Positions 12,868 to 20,846 of a DNA stretch of 20,846 nucleotides are shown here, piece by piece (position 1 is the first letter of the stretch; every line of letters begins with the position of its first letter). The DNA is from JBHIAG01 sp046758465 (GTDB lineage Bacteria; Acidobacteriota; Terriglobia; Acidiferrales; 2-02-FULL-67-57). The notes under the pieces were generated by a model. That model saw only the letters and a list, made by a program, of their open reading frames with translations. It was not told the DNA's origin and ran no database searches. Where the stretch lies: positions 1-20,846 of the forward strand of contig JBHIAG010000032.1 of the NCBI GenBank assembly GCA_046758465.1, given 5' to 3'. The position numbers were made by a program, and so were the translations under genes.

Positions 12868-13476
12868 GTGACTGCCGCCACGATGGGTTCGGTTCTGCTG
12901 GCCTACCTGCTGGGGGCCATCCCATTCGGCTACCTGCTGGTGAAGCTCCGCCGCGGTGAGGACGTCCGCACCACCGGCAGTGGCAGCATCGGAGCCACCA
13001 ACGTGGCGCGGGCGCAGGGCCCGCTGGCGGGCCTGGTCACGCTGCTACTCGACGTCGCCAAGGGCTACCTCGCCGTCTGGGTGGCGGCGGAATTGACGTC
13101 CGGGGACACTCCCTGGATGGCAGCCGCAGGCCTGGCGGCGATTGTCGGCCACATCTTTCCCCTCTATCTCGGGTTTCGCGGCGGCAAGGGAGTGGCAACA
13201 GGCCTCGGAGTCTTCCTCCATTTCACGCCCTGGGCCGTGGCGAGTGTGCTGGCCGTCTGGCTGGTGGTGGTCGCCATCTGGCGCTACGTCTCGCTGGGTT
13301 CCATCCTGGCCGCTGCGACCTATCCCATCGTTGCCTATGTGCTCTACCGCCCGGCCCTGGCCATCACGCTGGCTGCCATGGCTGGCGCCTCCTTGATTAT
13401 CATTCGCCACGCCTCGAACATCGCGCAACTCGTCGCCGGCAGCGAGCCCAAACTCGACTGGCGGCGGAAAGCGTAG
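12868..13476 (+). CDS. plsY: Glycerol-3-phosphate acyltransferase PlsY
   Basis: A 202-residue membrane acyltransferase that transfers an acyl group from acyl-phosphate to glycerol-3-phosphate, the first step of phospholipid synthesis. Motif 1 is SGSIGATNVAR (residues 36-46), motif 2 is GFRGGKGVATGLG in the middle, and motif 3 is RHASNIAQLVAGSEPK near the C-terminus. Five to six helices are visible. The GTG at 12868 is preferred because GGAG (12859-12862) lies five bases upstream; an ATG five codons later (12883) is possible. A frame open back to 12787 would read through the inverted repeat and has no family similarity. gpsA, which makes its substrate, follows after five bases, a functional pairing seen in many bacteria. 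Confidence 0.93.
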   Translation: MTAATMGSVLLAYLLGAIPFGYLLVKLRRGEDVRTTGSGSIGATNVARAQGPLAGLVTLLLDVAKGYLAVWVAAELTSGDTPWMAAAGLAAIVGHIFPLYLGFRGGKGVATGLGVFLHFTPWAVASVLAVWLVVVAIWRYVSLGSILAAATYPIVAYVLYRPALAITLAAMAGASLIIIRHASNIAQLVAGSEPKLDWRRKA

Positions 13477-13481
13477 CGCCG

Positions 13482-14486
13482 GTGGCACGCATAGCCATCA
13501 TCGGCGGTGGCAGTTGGGGGACAGCGTTGGCGTTGGCGCTGGGACGAGCGCGCGTGAGCCATGCGCTGTGCCTGTGGGTCTATGAAAAAGACTTGGTCGA
13601 GCGCATGCAGCGCACGCGCGAGAACGACCTCTACTTACCCGGCTTCCGCCTGCCCCCCGAGGTCAGGATGACCGGCGACCTGAGCGAAGCCCTGGCAGGC
13701 GCCGAGGTGGTGCTCAGCGTCCTGCCCTCGCAATTCGTCCGCGGCCTCTACCGGCAGATGCTTCCCCACCTGAATCCCCCGATGGTGTTCGTCAGTACCA
13801 CCAAGGGGCTCGAGAACGCTTCCTTGCGGCGGATGTCGGAAGTGATCCAAGAGACGGTAGGAGAGAAATTCCCACCCCGCTTGGCCGTGATCTCCGGGCC
13901 GACGTTTGCCAGGGAAGTGGCCGACAACAAGCCGGCCGCCCTCGTCGTGGCTTCGCACGAGGAAGAGCTCACGCGGCATCTACAGGCTCAGTTCGCCGGG
14001 CCCACCTTGCGCTTCTATACCAACACCGACCTTACGGGCGTCGAGATGGGCGGTGCGCTGAAAAATGTGATTGCGATCGCGGCGGGCGTCTGCCACGGCC
14101 TCGGCCTGGGCGCCAACGCCATCGCCGCCCTGATTACGCGTGGCCTGGCCGAAATCACGCGTCTGGCCTGTGCCTGCGGCGCGCAGCGGGAAACCTTGAG
14201 CGGGCTGGCGGGACTCGGCGACCTGGTGCTGACCTGCACCGGAGCGCTCAGCCGCAACCGCACCGTCGGCGTGGAGTTGGCACGCGGGCGGCGTCTGGAG
14301 GACATCCTGGGGTCGATGCGGATGGTCGCCGAAGGCATCGAAACCACCCGTGTGACTCACCAACTCGCCAAACAACGGCGTGTCGAGATGCCGGTCACCG
14401 AACAGATGCACAAAATGCTGTTTGAGGGACTGCCTCCCCAAGAGGCCGTGCGCGCGTTGATGGAGCGCCGGCTGCGCGAAGAATGA
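13482..14486 (+). CDS. gpsA: NAD(P)-dependent glycerol-3-phosphate dehydrogenase
   Basis: A 334-residue cytosolic enzyme that reduces dihydroxyacetone phosphate to sn-glycerol-3-phosphate, the backbone for phospholipids. The nucleotide-binding loop is IIGGGSWGTALALALG (residues 6-21). Further family signatures are VLPSQFVR, STTKGLE, ISGPTFAREVA and the catalytic region GALKNVIAIAAGVCHGLGLGANAIAAL with its lysine, then RGLAEITRLA and GLAGLGDLVLTCTG. The length is normal. It starts with GTG five bases after plsY; there is no strong ribosome-binding site, but the spacing suggests coupling. It ends the plus-strand run, since a new promoter lies before the next gene. Confidence 0.96.
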   Translation: MARIAIIGGGSWGTALALALGRARVSHALCLWVYEKDLVERMQRTRENDLYLPGFRLPPEVRMTGDLSEALAGAEVVLSVLPSQFVRGLYRQMLPHLNPPMVFVSTTKGLENASLRRMSEVIQETVGEKFPPRLAVISGPTFAREVADNKPAALVVASHEEELTRHLQAQFAGPTLRFYTNTDLTGVEMGGALKNVIAIAAGVCHGLGLGANAIAALITRGLAEITRLACACGAQRETLSGLAGLGDLVLTCTGALSRNRTVGVELARGRRLEDILGSMRMVAEGIETTRVTHQLAKQRRVEMPVTEQMHKMLFEGLPPQEAVRALMERRLREE

Positions 14487-14507
14487 GCTCCAGGCTCAGG
14501 CTGCGCG

Positions 14508-14536
14508 TTGATTTAGTAGCGTCCTTCAGCTAGAAT
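14508..14536 (+). promoter_or_regulatory. Sigma-70-type promoter of the HD-GYP gene
   Basis: TTGATT (14508-14513), a 17-base spacer and TAGAAT (14531-14536) form the best plus-strand promoter in the window. Transcription would start near 14543, giving a leader of only about 13 bases before the ATG at 14556. The -10 context GCTAGAAT is the same as that upstream of ftsY. Confidence 0.65.
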
Positions 14537-14555
14537 TCCTGCGACCTTCAGGGCG

Positions 14556-16373
14556 ATGACAGACCGAATCGAAAAGCTACGTCAAGATGCGCAGGCCTGG
14601 TTGGGACGCTTGCTGCCCAGGCGCATTCCCATCCTCTACCTGGTGCTGGCGGTCCTGGTGCTGTTGAGCGTTGTGCCGCTGTACTTCTACGGCCGCTGGA
14701 TGAGTGCCCGGAGCCGCGCAGAACTCGAAACCAACGAGCGTCTCTTGCAGAACACCATTAGCCGCTCCGTGGCGGAGGAAATCCGCTCCTACCGGCGCGA
14801 CCTCCTGATGGAGACCGAATCGTTGGTGCGCGATCTCCAGAACAGCGGCGCCATCGAAGATGTCGGCGCCCCGAAGTGGGAAACAGTCGTACGCAAGGCC
14901 ACCGAAAACCTCGTCGGCTCTGCCGAAAATATTCTCTACGTTGCCATCGTAAACCCACAGCTCAAAGGCATTCAGGCGGGCAGCCCTAACCCCCAAGACG
15001 ACCTCTTCTTAGGGCGCCAGATGGAGCGCGCGGCGGAAGCCGCACACCAGGGGATGGAATTTCACAGCGGCGCGATGCTCGTCGAACGCGGCAGTGAAAA
15101 AATCCCTGCCATGTTGCTGGCAATGCCGCTTGTGCACCGGCGACAGGAGAAAGGGATGATCGCGGCCCTGGTGCACCTGAACCCGATCCGCCGACGGCTC
15201 GTGCAAGACAGCCAGTGGCTCGCCGAGGACAACCGTTGGAGCCTGGTCACTTACGTGGTGGATCGCAGCGGGCGGCTGGTCGTGCACCCGGACGACGAGA
15301 ACTACGCCGTGGGGCAGCCGATGCAGGACGTGCCAATCGTGCGGGACTTCCTGACAGGGAGCATCTTAACTACGGTGACTCGCACCTTCGTGCTGGAGGA
15401 AGAGAAAGCCGGACAGCGCACCAAGACTGAGATGCTGGGCACCTTCTCGCCCGTGGCCGAGCTCGACTGGGGCGTGATTGCGCAAAAGCCAACTGCGGAC
15501 GCCTTCCGCATCGCCCACCAGATAGAGCTCGGGGCACGCGTTGCCGCCGGGTTCATCATCCTGCTCTGCTTGGGTATTGGCTACATCTCGGCGCGCCGCA
15601 TTACCACACCCATCCAGCATTTGGCCCAATCCACCCACGCCATTGCCAAGGGCGACTTCTCGCAGCGCGTGACGCTGCGCAGCCGCACCGAGATTGGCGA
15701 GTTGGCCCAGACCTTCAACTTGATGACCGATGACCTGGAGCGCTACGTCGAGCGGCTCAAGCAGGCGGCGGAGGAGAACCGCGAACTCTTCCTGGGCTCG
15801 ATCCGGACGCTCGCGGCCGCTATCGACGAAAAGGACCCGTACACGCGCGGCCACTCCGGACGCGTCGCCAAGTATTCGGTCCTCCTGGCCGAAACGATGG
15901 GGTTGCCGCAAGAGGAGGTCAACAAGATTCGCATCTCTGCCATGCTGCACGATGTCGGCAAAATCGGCATTGACGACCGCATCTTGAAGAAGCCGGGAGG
16001 CCTGACGAGTGAAGAATTTGAAGTGATGAAGCAACACACCATCAAGGGAGCCAACATCATCCGGCCGGTGGCGCGGTTGCGCGAAATGCTGCCGGGGATC
16101 GAGTACCACCACGAGAGCCTCGACGGCCGCGGCTATCCGTACGGGCTCAAGGGCGACGAAATCACGCTGATGGCCCGCATCATTGCGGTGGCCGACACGC
16201 TTGATGCCATCACCACCAACCGCCCCTACCAGGCCGCCATGGAACTCGATGTGGCGCTGGAAAAGATCAAGGCACTCGAAGTGAAAAAGTTTGACCCGGT
16301 TGTCGTCGAGGCGCTGTACACCGCGGTCGCCGAGGGCCGACTGAAGCTCACCCCGCAGATGGTCGAAGTCTAG
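14556..16373 (+). CDS. HD-GYP phosphodiesterase with dCache-like sensor and HAMP domain
   Basis: A 605-residue membrane sensor. One helix lies at about residues 24-46; a large periplasmic region (47-325) with PAS/dCache-like features follows (SLVTYVVDRSGRLVVHP near 229-245); a second helix is at 329-346. A HAMP domain occupies about 346-400 (RRITTPIQHL... TEIGELAQTFNLM). The C-terminal HD-GYP domain has HDVGK at 465-469, HHE at 518-520 and GRGYP at 524-528, all metal-binding or signature residues present. HD-GYP enzymes hydrolyse cyclic di-GMP (or related cyclic dinucleotides). It has its own promoter and a 125-base gap before ftsY, so it is probably a single-gene unit. The ligand cannot be inferred. 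An active enzyme is likely from motif conservation. Confidence 0.92.
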   Translation: MTDRIEKLRQDAQAWLGRLLPRRIPILYLVLAVLVLLSVVPLYFYGRWMSARSRAELETNERLLQNTISRSVAEEIRSYRRDLLMETESLVRDLQNSGAIEDVGAPKWETVVRKATENLVGSAENILYVAIVNPQLKGIQAGSPNPQDDLFLGRQMERAAEAAHQGMEFHSGAMLVERGSEKIPAMLLAMPLVHRRQEKGMIAALVHLNPIRRRLVQDSQWLAEDNRWSLVTYVVDRSGRLVVHPDDENYAVGQPMQDVPIVRDFLTGSILTTVTRTFVLEEEKAGQRTKTEMLGTFSPVAELDWGVIAQKPTADAFRIAHQIELGARVAAGFIILLCLGIGYISARRITTPIQHLAQSTHAIAKGDFSQRVTLRSRTEIGELAQTFNLMTDDLERYVERLKQAAEENRELFLGSIRTLAAAIDEKDPYTRGHSGRVAKYSVLLAETMGLPQEEVNKIRISAMLHDVGKIGIDDRILKKPGGLTSEEFEVMKQHTIKGANIIRPVARLREMLPGIEYHHESLDGRGYPYGLKGDEITLMARIIAVADTLDAITTNRPYQAAMELDVALEKIKALEVKKFDPVVVEALYTAVAEGRLKLTPQMVEV

Positions 16374-16466
16374 TCGCGGCTGAGACGCTCTATCCCACAT
16401 TACATATCTAAAGGGAAGTGCAGGACGCCGTGGTTCTGCGATAGCTACGGAAGCCCGAGTCCGCTC

Positions 16467-16475
16467 TGCTAGAAT
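16467..16475 (+). promoter_or_regulatory. Extended -10 promoter upstream of ftsY
   Basis: TGC-TAGAAT (TG at 16467-16468, TAGAAT at 16470-16475) is an extended -10 element. The -35 position shows only ACGGAA, a poor match, as expected for extended -10 promoters. It would start transcription near 16482, about 17 bases before the ftsY GTG, and drive ftsY-ribD-ribE. Confidence 0.5.
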
Positions 16476-16498
16476 AACCTCTGGACCATCAGAGTTTC

Positions 16499-17467
16499 GT
16501 GGCGCAAGTGAGCGAACCGGAAAAAAGCGGATGGGTGGGACGGCTGGAACAGGCGGTCGCGCGCACGCGAGACCAACTGGGCAGCCGCTTGGATGACCTG
16601 CTACGCGGCGCAAAGACGATCCCGCCTGAGCGGCTGGAAGAATTGGAAGCCGTGCTGCTGGCGGCTGATGTGGGCCTGTCCACAACCAGCGAACTCCTCG
16701 CCCGCTTGCGGGAACGGCTCAAACGGAACGAATTGACCGATGGCGCTGCCTTGCGGGCGGCGCTGCGTGATGAGCTGACAGCGGCCCTGCGCCCACCGGC
16801 AAAGACGGAGCCTGTGGAGGCGGGCAATCGCCGGCCCTACGTCATCTTTTTCGTCGGGGTCAACGGTACCGGCAAGACCACCAGCGTCGCCAAGCTGGCT
16901 CATCGGTGGCAACAGCAGCACCGGCGACTGTTGCTGTGCGCCGCGGATACCTTTCGGGCCGCAGCAGGTGAGCAACTAGAAACCTGGGCCGAGCGCTTGG
17001 GGTGCGAAATCCTGCGACAACGGTCGGGCACGGATCCGGCGGCGGTGGTTTTTGACGCTGTGAAAGCCGGCCAAGTGCAGGGCTTTGATGCGGTGTTTGT
17101 CGACACCGCCGGGCGCTTGCATACCAAATCCAACTTGATGGCGGAACTCGAAAAAATGAAGCGCACGGCGCAGAAACTCAACCCCGCAGCACCTCAGGAA
17201 ATCCTGCTGGTGCTGGATGCCACCACCGGTCAGAACAGCCTGGCACAGGCGCGGGAGTTCACCCAGCGCATCGGGGTCACCGGCATTGTCCTGACCAAAC
17301 TCGACGGCACCGCCAAGGGCGGCATCACCATTGCCATCGTGCGGGCCCTCGACCTGCCCATCCGCTATCTGGGCACGGGCGAGCAACTCGACGACCTGGT
17401 CGAGTTTGACCCGGCAGCCTTCGTTGATTCTCTGCTCGCACCGTCCCGCAGCGGGGTGCGGAAGTAG
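16499..17467 (+). CDS. ftsY: Signal recognition particle receptor FtsY
   Basis: A 322-residue SRP GTPase receptor that docks ribosome-SRP complexes at the membrane. The N domain (about 10-100) has a helical bundle with the pattern LEAVLLAADVGLSTT. The G domain shows G1 GVNGTGKTT (120-128), ADTFRAAA (149-156), DTAGR (202-206), DATTGQN and TKLDGTAKGG, then the closing LGTGEQLDDLVEFD. GTGEQ..DL.. and the DTFRAAA insertion box separate it from Ffh, and no M domain follows. The acidic A domain of the Escherichia coli protein is absent, as in many short FtsY proteins. It starts with GTG; a second GTG at 16508 is possible. ribD follows after three bases. Confidence 0.95.
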   Translation: MAQVSEPEKSGWVGRLEQAVARTRDQLGSRLDDLLRGAKTIPPERLEELEAVLLAADVGLSTTSELLARLRERLKRNELTDGAALRAALRDELTAALRPPAKTEPVEAGNRRPYVIFFVGVNGTGKTTSVAKLAHRWQQQHRRLLLCAADTFRAAAGEQLETWAERLGCEILRQRSGTDPAAVVFDAVKAGQVQGFDAVFVDTAGRLHTKSNLMAELEKMKRTAQKLNPAAPQEILLVLDATTGQNSLAQAREFTQRIGVTGIVLTKLDGTAKGGITIAIVRALDLPIRYLGTGEQLDDLVEFDPAAFVDSLLAPSRSGVRK

Positions 17468-17470
17468 GCC

Positions 17471-18583
17471 ATGCCAACACGTACCGACAGGGAGTGGATG
17501 GAACAAGCCCTTGCGCTGGCAGCAAAAGGCCACGGACTTGCCAGCCCCAATCCGCTGGTAGGTGCTCTGCTCGTGCGCGACGCCGCTGTCGTGGGGCAGG
17601 GCTTTCACGCCTATGAGGGCGTGAAGCACGCCGAGGCGCTGGCGCTCGAACAGGCGGGCGCGCGGGCGCGCGGCGCGACGCTTTATACGAATCTCGAGCC
17701 CTGCACCCACACCGGCCGAACCGCGCCTTGCACCGATGCCATCCTGGCCGCCGGCGTGGCGCGCGTGGTGGCAGCGATGGCCGACCCGAACCCGGCGGTG
17801 AGTGGGCGCGGGCTGGAGCGACTCCGGACGGCAGGCGTCGAAGTGAGCGTCGGCGTGCACGAAGAGGAAGCCCGCCACTTGAATGAAGCCTTCGCGTGCT
17901 ACGTTCGCACCGGCTTGCCGCAGGTAACCCTGAAGGCAGCGTTGACACTCGATGGCAAAATTGCCAGTAACACCGAAGGTCATCGCTGGATCACCTCAGA
18001 GGAGTCCCGCGCGGTCGTACAAACTTTGCGTCACCAGCACGACGCCGTACTGACCGGCGTGGGGACGGTGCGGGCCGATGACCCGCTTCTCACCGACCGC
18101 AGCGGCCGCCCGCGGCGGCGCCCCCTGCTGCGGGTGGTACTCGACACGCGGCTCCGGATGCCCCTCGCGGCGCAGCTCGTCCGGACAGCAGCCAATGATG
18201 TCGTTATCTTTACTTCCGAGAACGCCTCAAGCGACAAGCAACGCGAACTCGAGGCCCGCGGCGTGCAGGTTGAATTCGTCCCGGAAGCTGGGGGCCACCT
18301 GGGGTTGCGTGCTGTGTTGGCGCGGCTGGCTGCCCGTCAGCTCACGAGCGTGCTCCTCGAGGGGGGCGCACACATCAATGCCAACGCGCTCGCCGCCAAC
18401 GTCGTGGACAAGGTCTTTCTTTTCTATGCGCCGCAGTTTCTCGGCAGCAACCATTCCCTTCCCTTGCTCGCTGGCGGCAGACTGCTGAAGTCGGCTACGC
18501 GGCTGCACAACTATCGCTTGCACCGCTTCGGACCCGACTTCGCCATCGAGGGGTATCTGCACGATGTTTACGGGGATCATTGA
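17471..18583 (+). CDS. ribD: Bifunctional riboflavin deaminase/reductase RibD
   Basis: A 370-residue enzyme of riboflavin synthesis with an N-terminal deaminase domain (1-145) and a C-terminal reductase domain (about 150-370). Zinc and catalytic residues of the deaminase are visible: H53-A-E55, and C78 and C87 in EPCTHTGRTAPC. The reductase domain starts at PQVTLKAALTLDGKIAS with GHRWITSEESR, and includes HDAVLTGVGTVRADDP and VLLEGGAHINANAL. It carries out the second and third steps after GTP cyclohydrolase II. The ATG lies three bases after ftsY, and the last 20 bases overlap ribE. No FMN riboswitch was recognised upstream, consistent with its being embedded in the ftsY transcript. Confidence 0.95.
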   Translation: MPTRTDREWMEQALALAAKGHGLASPNPLVGALLVRDAAVVGQGFHAYEGVKHAEALALEQAGARARGATLYTNLEPCTHTGRTAPCTDAILAAGVARVVAAMADPNPAVSGRGLERLRTAGVEVSVGVHEEEARHLNEAFACYVRTGLPQVTLKAALTLDGKIASNTEGHRWITSEESRAVVQTLRHQHDAVLTGVGTVRADDPLLTDRSGRPRRRPLLRVVLDTRLRMPLAAQLVRTAANDVVIFTSENASSDKQRELEARGVQVEFVPEAGGHLGLRAVLARLAARQLTSVLLEGGAHINANALAANVVDKVFLFYAPQFLGSNHSLPLLAGGRLLKSATRLHNYRLHRFGPDFAIEGYLHDVYGDH

Positions 18584-19235
18584 AGAAGTTGGCCGGGTGG
18601 CCGCGCTCGAGACGACGGCTACCGGCGGCACGCTGCGCGTTGCGGCGCGCAAGGTGCTCGACCGGTTGGGCGTCGGAGCGAGCATCGCAGTGAACGGAGC
18701 CTGCTTGACGGCGACCTCTCTGGCCGACGGTGCGTTCCTCAGCGACCTCTCGCGAGAGACGCTCGAGCGGACCAGCTTTCGCACGCTGAAGCCGGGGCGC
18801 GAGGTCAACCTGGAGCTGCCGGTGACACCTACGACCCCGCTGGGCGGCCACATCGTGCAGGGACACGTGGACGGCACGGGAACTTTCCTCGGTCTTTCCC
18901 CGGCAGGCGAGGGGAACTACTGGTTGGACGTGGACGTGCCCGCCGAATTGCAGCGCTACCTGGTGGAAAAAGGCTCGGTCGCCGTGGAAGGTATCAGCCT
19001 GACAGTAGCGGCCATCGAAGGCACGCGCCTGCGCAGCGCCATCATTCCCTTCACCTACGAGAATACCAACCTGCGCACGCTCCAACCCGGCGACCTGGTG
19101 AATCTGGAATGCGATGTGTTGGCGAAGTACCTAGAAAAACTGTTGCTGGAACGGCCGCCGGCGACGCCCAATCCTCGTTCACGCAAGGCCGCAAGCAAAC
19201 TAACTCTCGAGCGCCTGCGCGAGGAAGGCTTCTAA
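18564..19235 (+). CDS. ribE: Riboflavin synthase (alpha chain)
   Basis: A 223-residue enzyme that dismutates two molecules of 6,7-dimethyl-8-ribityllumazine to riboflavin. The diagnostic start MFTGIIEEVG is present. The two homologous lumazine-binding halves are clear: VNGACLTA (43-50) with LGGHIVQGHVDGTG (93-106), then VEGISLTV (141-148) with IPFTYENTNL (161-170). The second half usually has IPHTLEHTNL-like sequence, so the residue pattern differs slightly here. A 20-residue basic tail (PNPRSRKAASKL...) extends past the core. The ATG overlaps the ribD end by 20 bases, with GAGGGG ten bases upstream, supporting translational coupling. It ends 19 bases before the convergent MFS gene, with no terminator hairpin seen between them. 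Confidence 0.95.
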   Translation: MFTGIIEEVGRVAALETTATGGTLRVAARKVLDRLGVGASIAVNGACLTATSLADGAFLSDLSRETLERTSFRTLKPGREVNLELPVTPTTPLGGHIVQGHVDGTGTFLGLSPAGEGNYWLDVDVPAELQRYLVEKGSVAVEGISLTVAAIEGTRLRSAIIPFTYENTNLRTLQPGDLVNLECDVLAKYLEKLLLERPPATPNPRSRKAASKLTLERLREEGF

Positions 19236-19254
19236 TCGCTACTGAGGGTCCGCG

Positions 19255-20529
19255 CTAGACCGCTCCCAACAATTCAGATCGCTCCAACCCGGCCCCGACC
19301 TTGGCATCGGCCCGCCTGAGGAGGACGGCGAAAATGAAGCCTAGAAGCCCGAGTGAGGCAAGCATCACCATTGCCAGGGTATAGGTTCCGGTAGCATCCC
19401 GCACCCTCCCGATCAACCAGGGGAACAAGGCCAGGCCGGCATTCTGGATCATCGTCATCAGACCGAAGGCCGTACCGACGGCTTTCTCCTCCACGATCAG
19501 GGGCACCGCCGGCCACAGGGCCGCCGGCACTAGCGAGAAGGCCAGGCCCAGCGCCGCCATCGGGGCGATGGGAGTGAGTTCAGTAAAGCCCATCACCAGA
19601 TAGCAGGGGATCATCATCAGCGACCCCACGATCATCATGCTGGCACGCCGGCCGATTTTATCTACCACTCCGCCGAGAATGGGCGAGAGGATCATGGAAG
19701 CAAAGATAATGATGCTGGTAATACGACCAGCCGTCACCACCGAGTAGTCCCACTTGGTATGGAAAAAGTCGGTGGAGAAAGCCGTAAAGGGAAAGATGGC
19801 AGAGTAGAAAGTGACACAGAGCAGCGTAATGAACCAAAACGACGGCCCGAACCGCTTGACGTCGGAAAGAACGATCTTCTCGCCCGCCGCTGCCTCGCTC
19901 AGCTTCACGCACTCCAGCGCTCGCCGTTCCATGAAAACATAGACAAGATTGCAGAGAAGCGAGAGGACACAGAGGAAAGCCGCCGCCCACAAGGCAATCC
20001 GCCAACTACCAAAGGATTGGGCGATCCAGGCCTCGGTGTTGAAACTGAAAAGTGTACCCAGGCGCATAAACGTCAGGGCGAGCCCGAAAGCAAACGCCAG
20101 TTCCTTGCCCTTGAACCACTTGGCCAGGATGGCACTCTGGCAGACGATCAGGGACTCGGCGCCGATTCCGAAAATCGTCCGCCCCACCAGCATCAGCCAG
20201 AACACAGGGGCGGCGGCCACAAGGGTTGCGCCGAGCACGATCAGGCCGGAGAAGACGAGACTCATCGGCCGGGTGCCGAAGCGATCGACGAGAAAGCCCC
20301 CGATGAAAACCATCACCAGATTCGGCCAACTGTAGAAGCTGTACAGCATCCCGATCTGCTCGCGGCCGATCTGCATGCCCTCGATGATCAGCGGGGCCAG
20401 CGCCCCAATGCTATCGTAGGCAAAGTAATTGCCGACCAACATCAGGCCGACGAACGCGAGGATGCTGAAACGGTAGAGCGCAGTTGAGGGATGGAACCGT
20501 CTGCGGGTCAGTTCTTGTTGTTCGCTCAT
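19255..20529 (-). CDS. Major facilitator superfamily transporter (MFSD1-like)
   Basis: A 424-residue inner-membrane transporter with about twelve helices. The start at MSEQQELTRRR (20529) is preferred over an upstream codon at 20553 because the added residues have no family features. Motif A-like sequence GGFLVDRFGTRP follows helix 2, and its second-half counterpart is GGVVDKIGRRAS. Segments such as GRTIFGIGAESLIVCQSAI, AKWFKGKELAFAFGLAL, GEKIVLSDVKRFG and GTAFGLMTMIQNAGLAL recall, from memory, the MFSD1 group, known in animals as a lysosomal dipeptide transporter. Substrate in this organism is unknown; a peptide or small organic solute is possible. The ribosome-binding site is weak. It is convergent with ribE and follows the ABC ATPase gene on the same strand after about 60 bases. 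Confidence 0.85.
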   Translation of the reverse strand: MSEQQELTRRRFHPSTALYRFSILAFVGLMLVGNYFAYDSIGALAPLIIEGMQIGREQIGMLYSFYSWPNLVMVFIGGFLVDRFGTRPMSLVFSGLIVLGATLVAAAPVFWLMLVGRTIFGIGAESLIVCQSAILAKWFKGKELAFAFGLALTFMRLGTLFSFNTEAWIAQSFGSWRIALWAAAFLCVLSLLCNLVYVFMERRALECVKLSEAAAGEKIVLSDVKRFGPSFWFITLLCVTFYSAIFPFTAFSTDFFHTKWDYSVVTAGRITSIIIFASMILSPILGGVVDKIGRRASMMIVGSLMMIPCYLVMGFTELTPIAPMAALGLAFSLVPAALWPAVPLIVEEKAVGTAFGLMTMIQNAGLALFPWLIGRVRDATGTYTLAMVMLASLGLLGFIFAVLLRRADAKVGAGLERSELLGAV

Positions 20530-20589
20530 GGTGTGAAGTGAACCTGCTGGCACTGCCCGAGAGCAGGCACACCCATGCGACTTGTGGTG

Positions 20590-20846
20590 CTATCCCGGCG
20601 CGCCCAGGGCTGGCAGGGCATCGAGCACCCGGAAGTCACGGATCATTTCTTCTTGGGCCCGTTCCCACTCGGCCACGGTGTCGAAAAAGGCCACGCGGCC
20701 TTCGTGCAAGAAGACCATCCGGTCGGCCAGCCGTGTGGCCAGGCGGACATCGTGCGTGACCACGATGGACGTCTTGTGGAACTTCTCCTTGAGCTTGGCA
20801 ATCAACTCGGTGATGGTCTGCGCCATCAACGGGTCCACCATCGTGG
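20590..20846 (-). CDS. ABC transporter ATP-binding protein, C-terminal fragment (MlaF-like)
   Basis: The gene runs off the right edge; only the last 85 codons are visible. It starts just after the Walker B region: the first readable residues, TMVDPLMAQTITELI, correspond to the D-loop that follows DEPT in ABC ATPases. The switch histidine region SIVVTHDVRLATRLADRM and FLHEGRVAFFDTVAEWE are typical. The sequence resembles the MlaF/Ttg2A group, which drives phospholipid transport with MCE proteins, but a fragment this short cannot exclude another ABC family. The stop is at 20590-20592. It lies upstream of the MFS gene on the same strand, with a 60-base gap containing a small hairpin (20543-20567, CCTGCT/AGCAGG). 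Confidence 0.8.
   Translation of the reverse strand, partial: TMVDPLMAQTITELIAKLKEKFHKTSIVVTHDVRLATRLADRMVFLHEGRVAFFDTVAEWERAQEEMIRDFRVLDALPALGAPG

Noticed and set aside
15366..16685. Long minus-strand open frame opposite the HD-GYP gene (439 codons)
   Set aside because: Antisense shadow; it crosses the intergenic region and the ftsY start and shows no family similarity.
17450..17471. FMN riboswitch before ribD
   Set aside because: Only three bases separate ftsY from ribD, and no RFN-type structure could be recognised there.

Overview
This is a GC-rich (roughly 60% or more) bacterial chromosomal segment. The gene style suggests an Acidobacteriota-like organism: a one-component winged-helix regulator fused to a membrane domain, a MoxR/DUF58/transglutaminase set, a GtrA plus CDP-alcohol phosphotransferase pair, and a palindrome-rich spacer. 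This placement is an inference from gene content; no rRNA or other phylogenetic marker is present. No phage, CRISPR array, IS element or classical defence system was found.

Layout. 1-760: minus-strand pair of a DUF4149-type membrane protein and the N-terminus of a serine hydrolase (beta-lactamase class C fold). 760-1330: gene-free spacer packed with palindromes. 1333-1408: tRNA-Val(CAC) on the minus strand, divergent from moxR. 1459-3957: moxR and a DUF58 gene. 3941-5115: minus-strand GtrA and CDP-alcohol phosphotransferase pair, flanked on its far side by a partial second copy of the DUF58 3' end. 5228-5767: small outer-membrane beta-barrel gene (minus). 5961-6731: winged-helix membrane regulator. 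6732-7209: spacer with an eight-unit 9-bp tandem repeat. 7210-14486: tightly packed plus-strand run of tgpA-like transglutaminase, pgpA, an IPT/beta-propeller protein, cinA, thpR, plsY and gpsA. 14556-16373: HD-GYP sensor protein with its own promoter. 16499-19235: ftsY, ribD, ribE. 19255-20529: MFS transporter (minus). 20590-20846: C-terminus of an ABC ATPase (minus).

Functional themes. Membrane lipid metabolism recurs: GpsA makes glycerol-3-phosphate, PlsY acylates it, PgpA dephosphorylates phosphatidylglycerophosphate, the CDP-alcohol phosphotransferase moves head groups, and the truncated ABC ATPase resembles lipid-transport MlaF. MoxR, DUF58 and the transglutaminase form a well-known association, but here the transglutaminase gene is about 3.2 kb from its usual partners. 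ribD and ribE supply riboflavin, and FtsY targets membrane proteins.

Most interesting signals. (1) About 60 bp of the DUF58 3' end is duplicated at 5122-5181, bracketing the GtrA/phosphotransferase pair inside the split MoxR-DUF58-transglutaminase module; this looks like a recombination scar. (2) The 9-bp minisatellite at 6825-6896 is in frame with a possible very hydrophobic 45-residue peptide. (3) A 21-bp inverted repeat begins where ThpR loses family similarity and runs up to plsY. (4) A nested cruciform-like palindrome cluster occupies 850-1150. No convincing multi-gene undescribed system was recognised; these are local architectural oddities.
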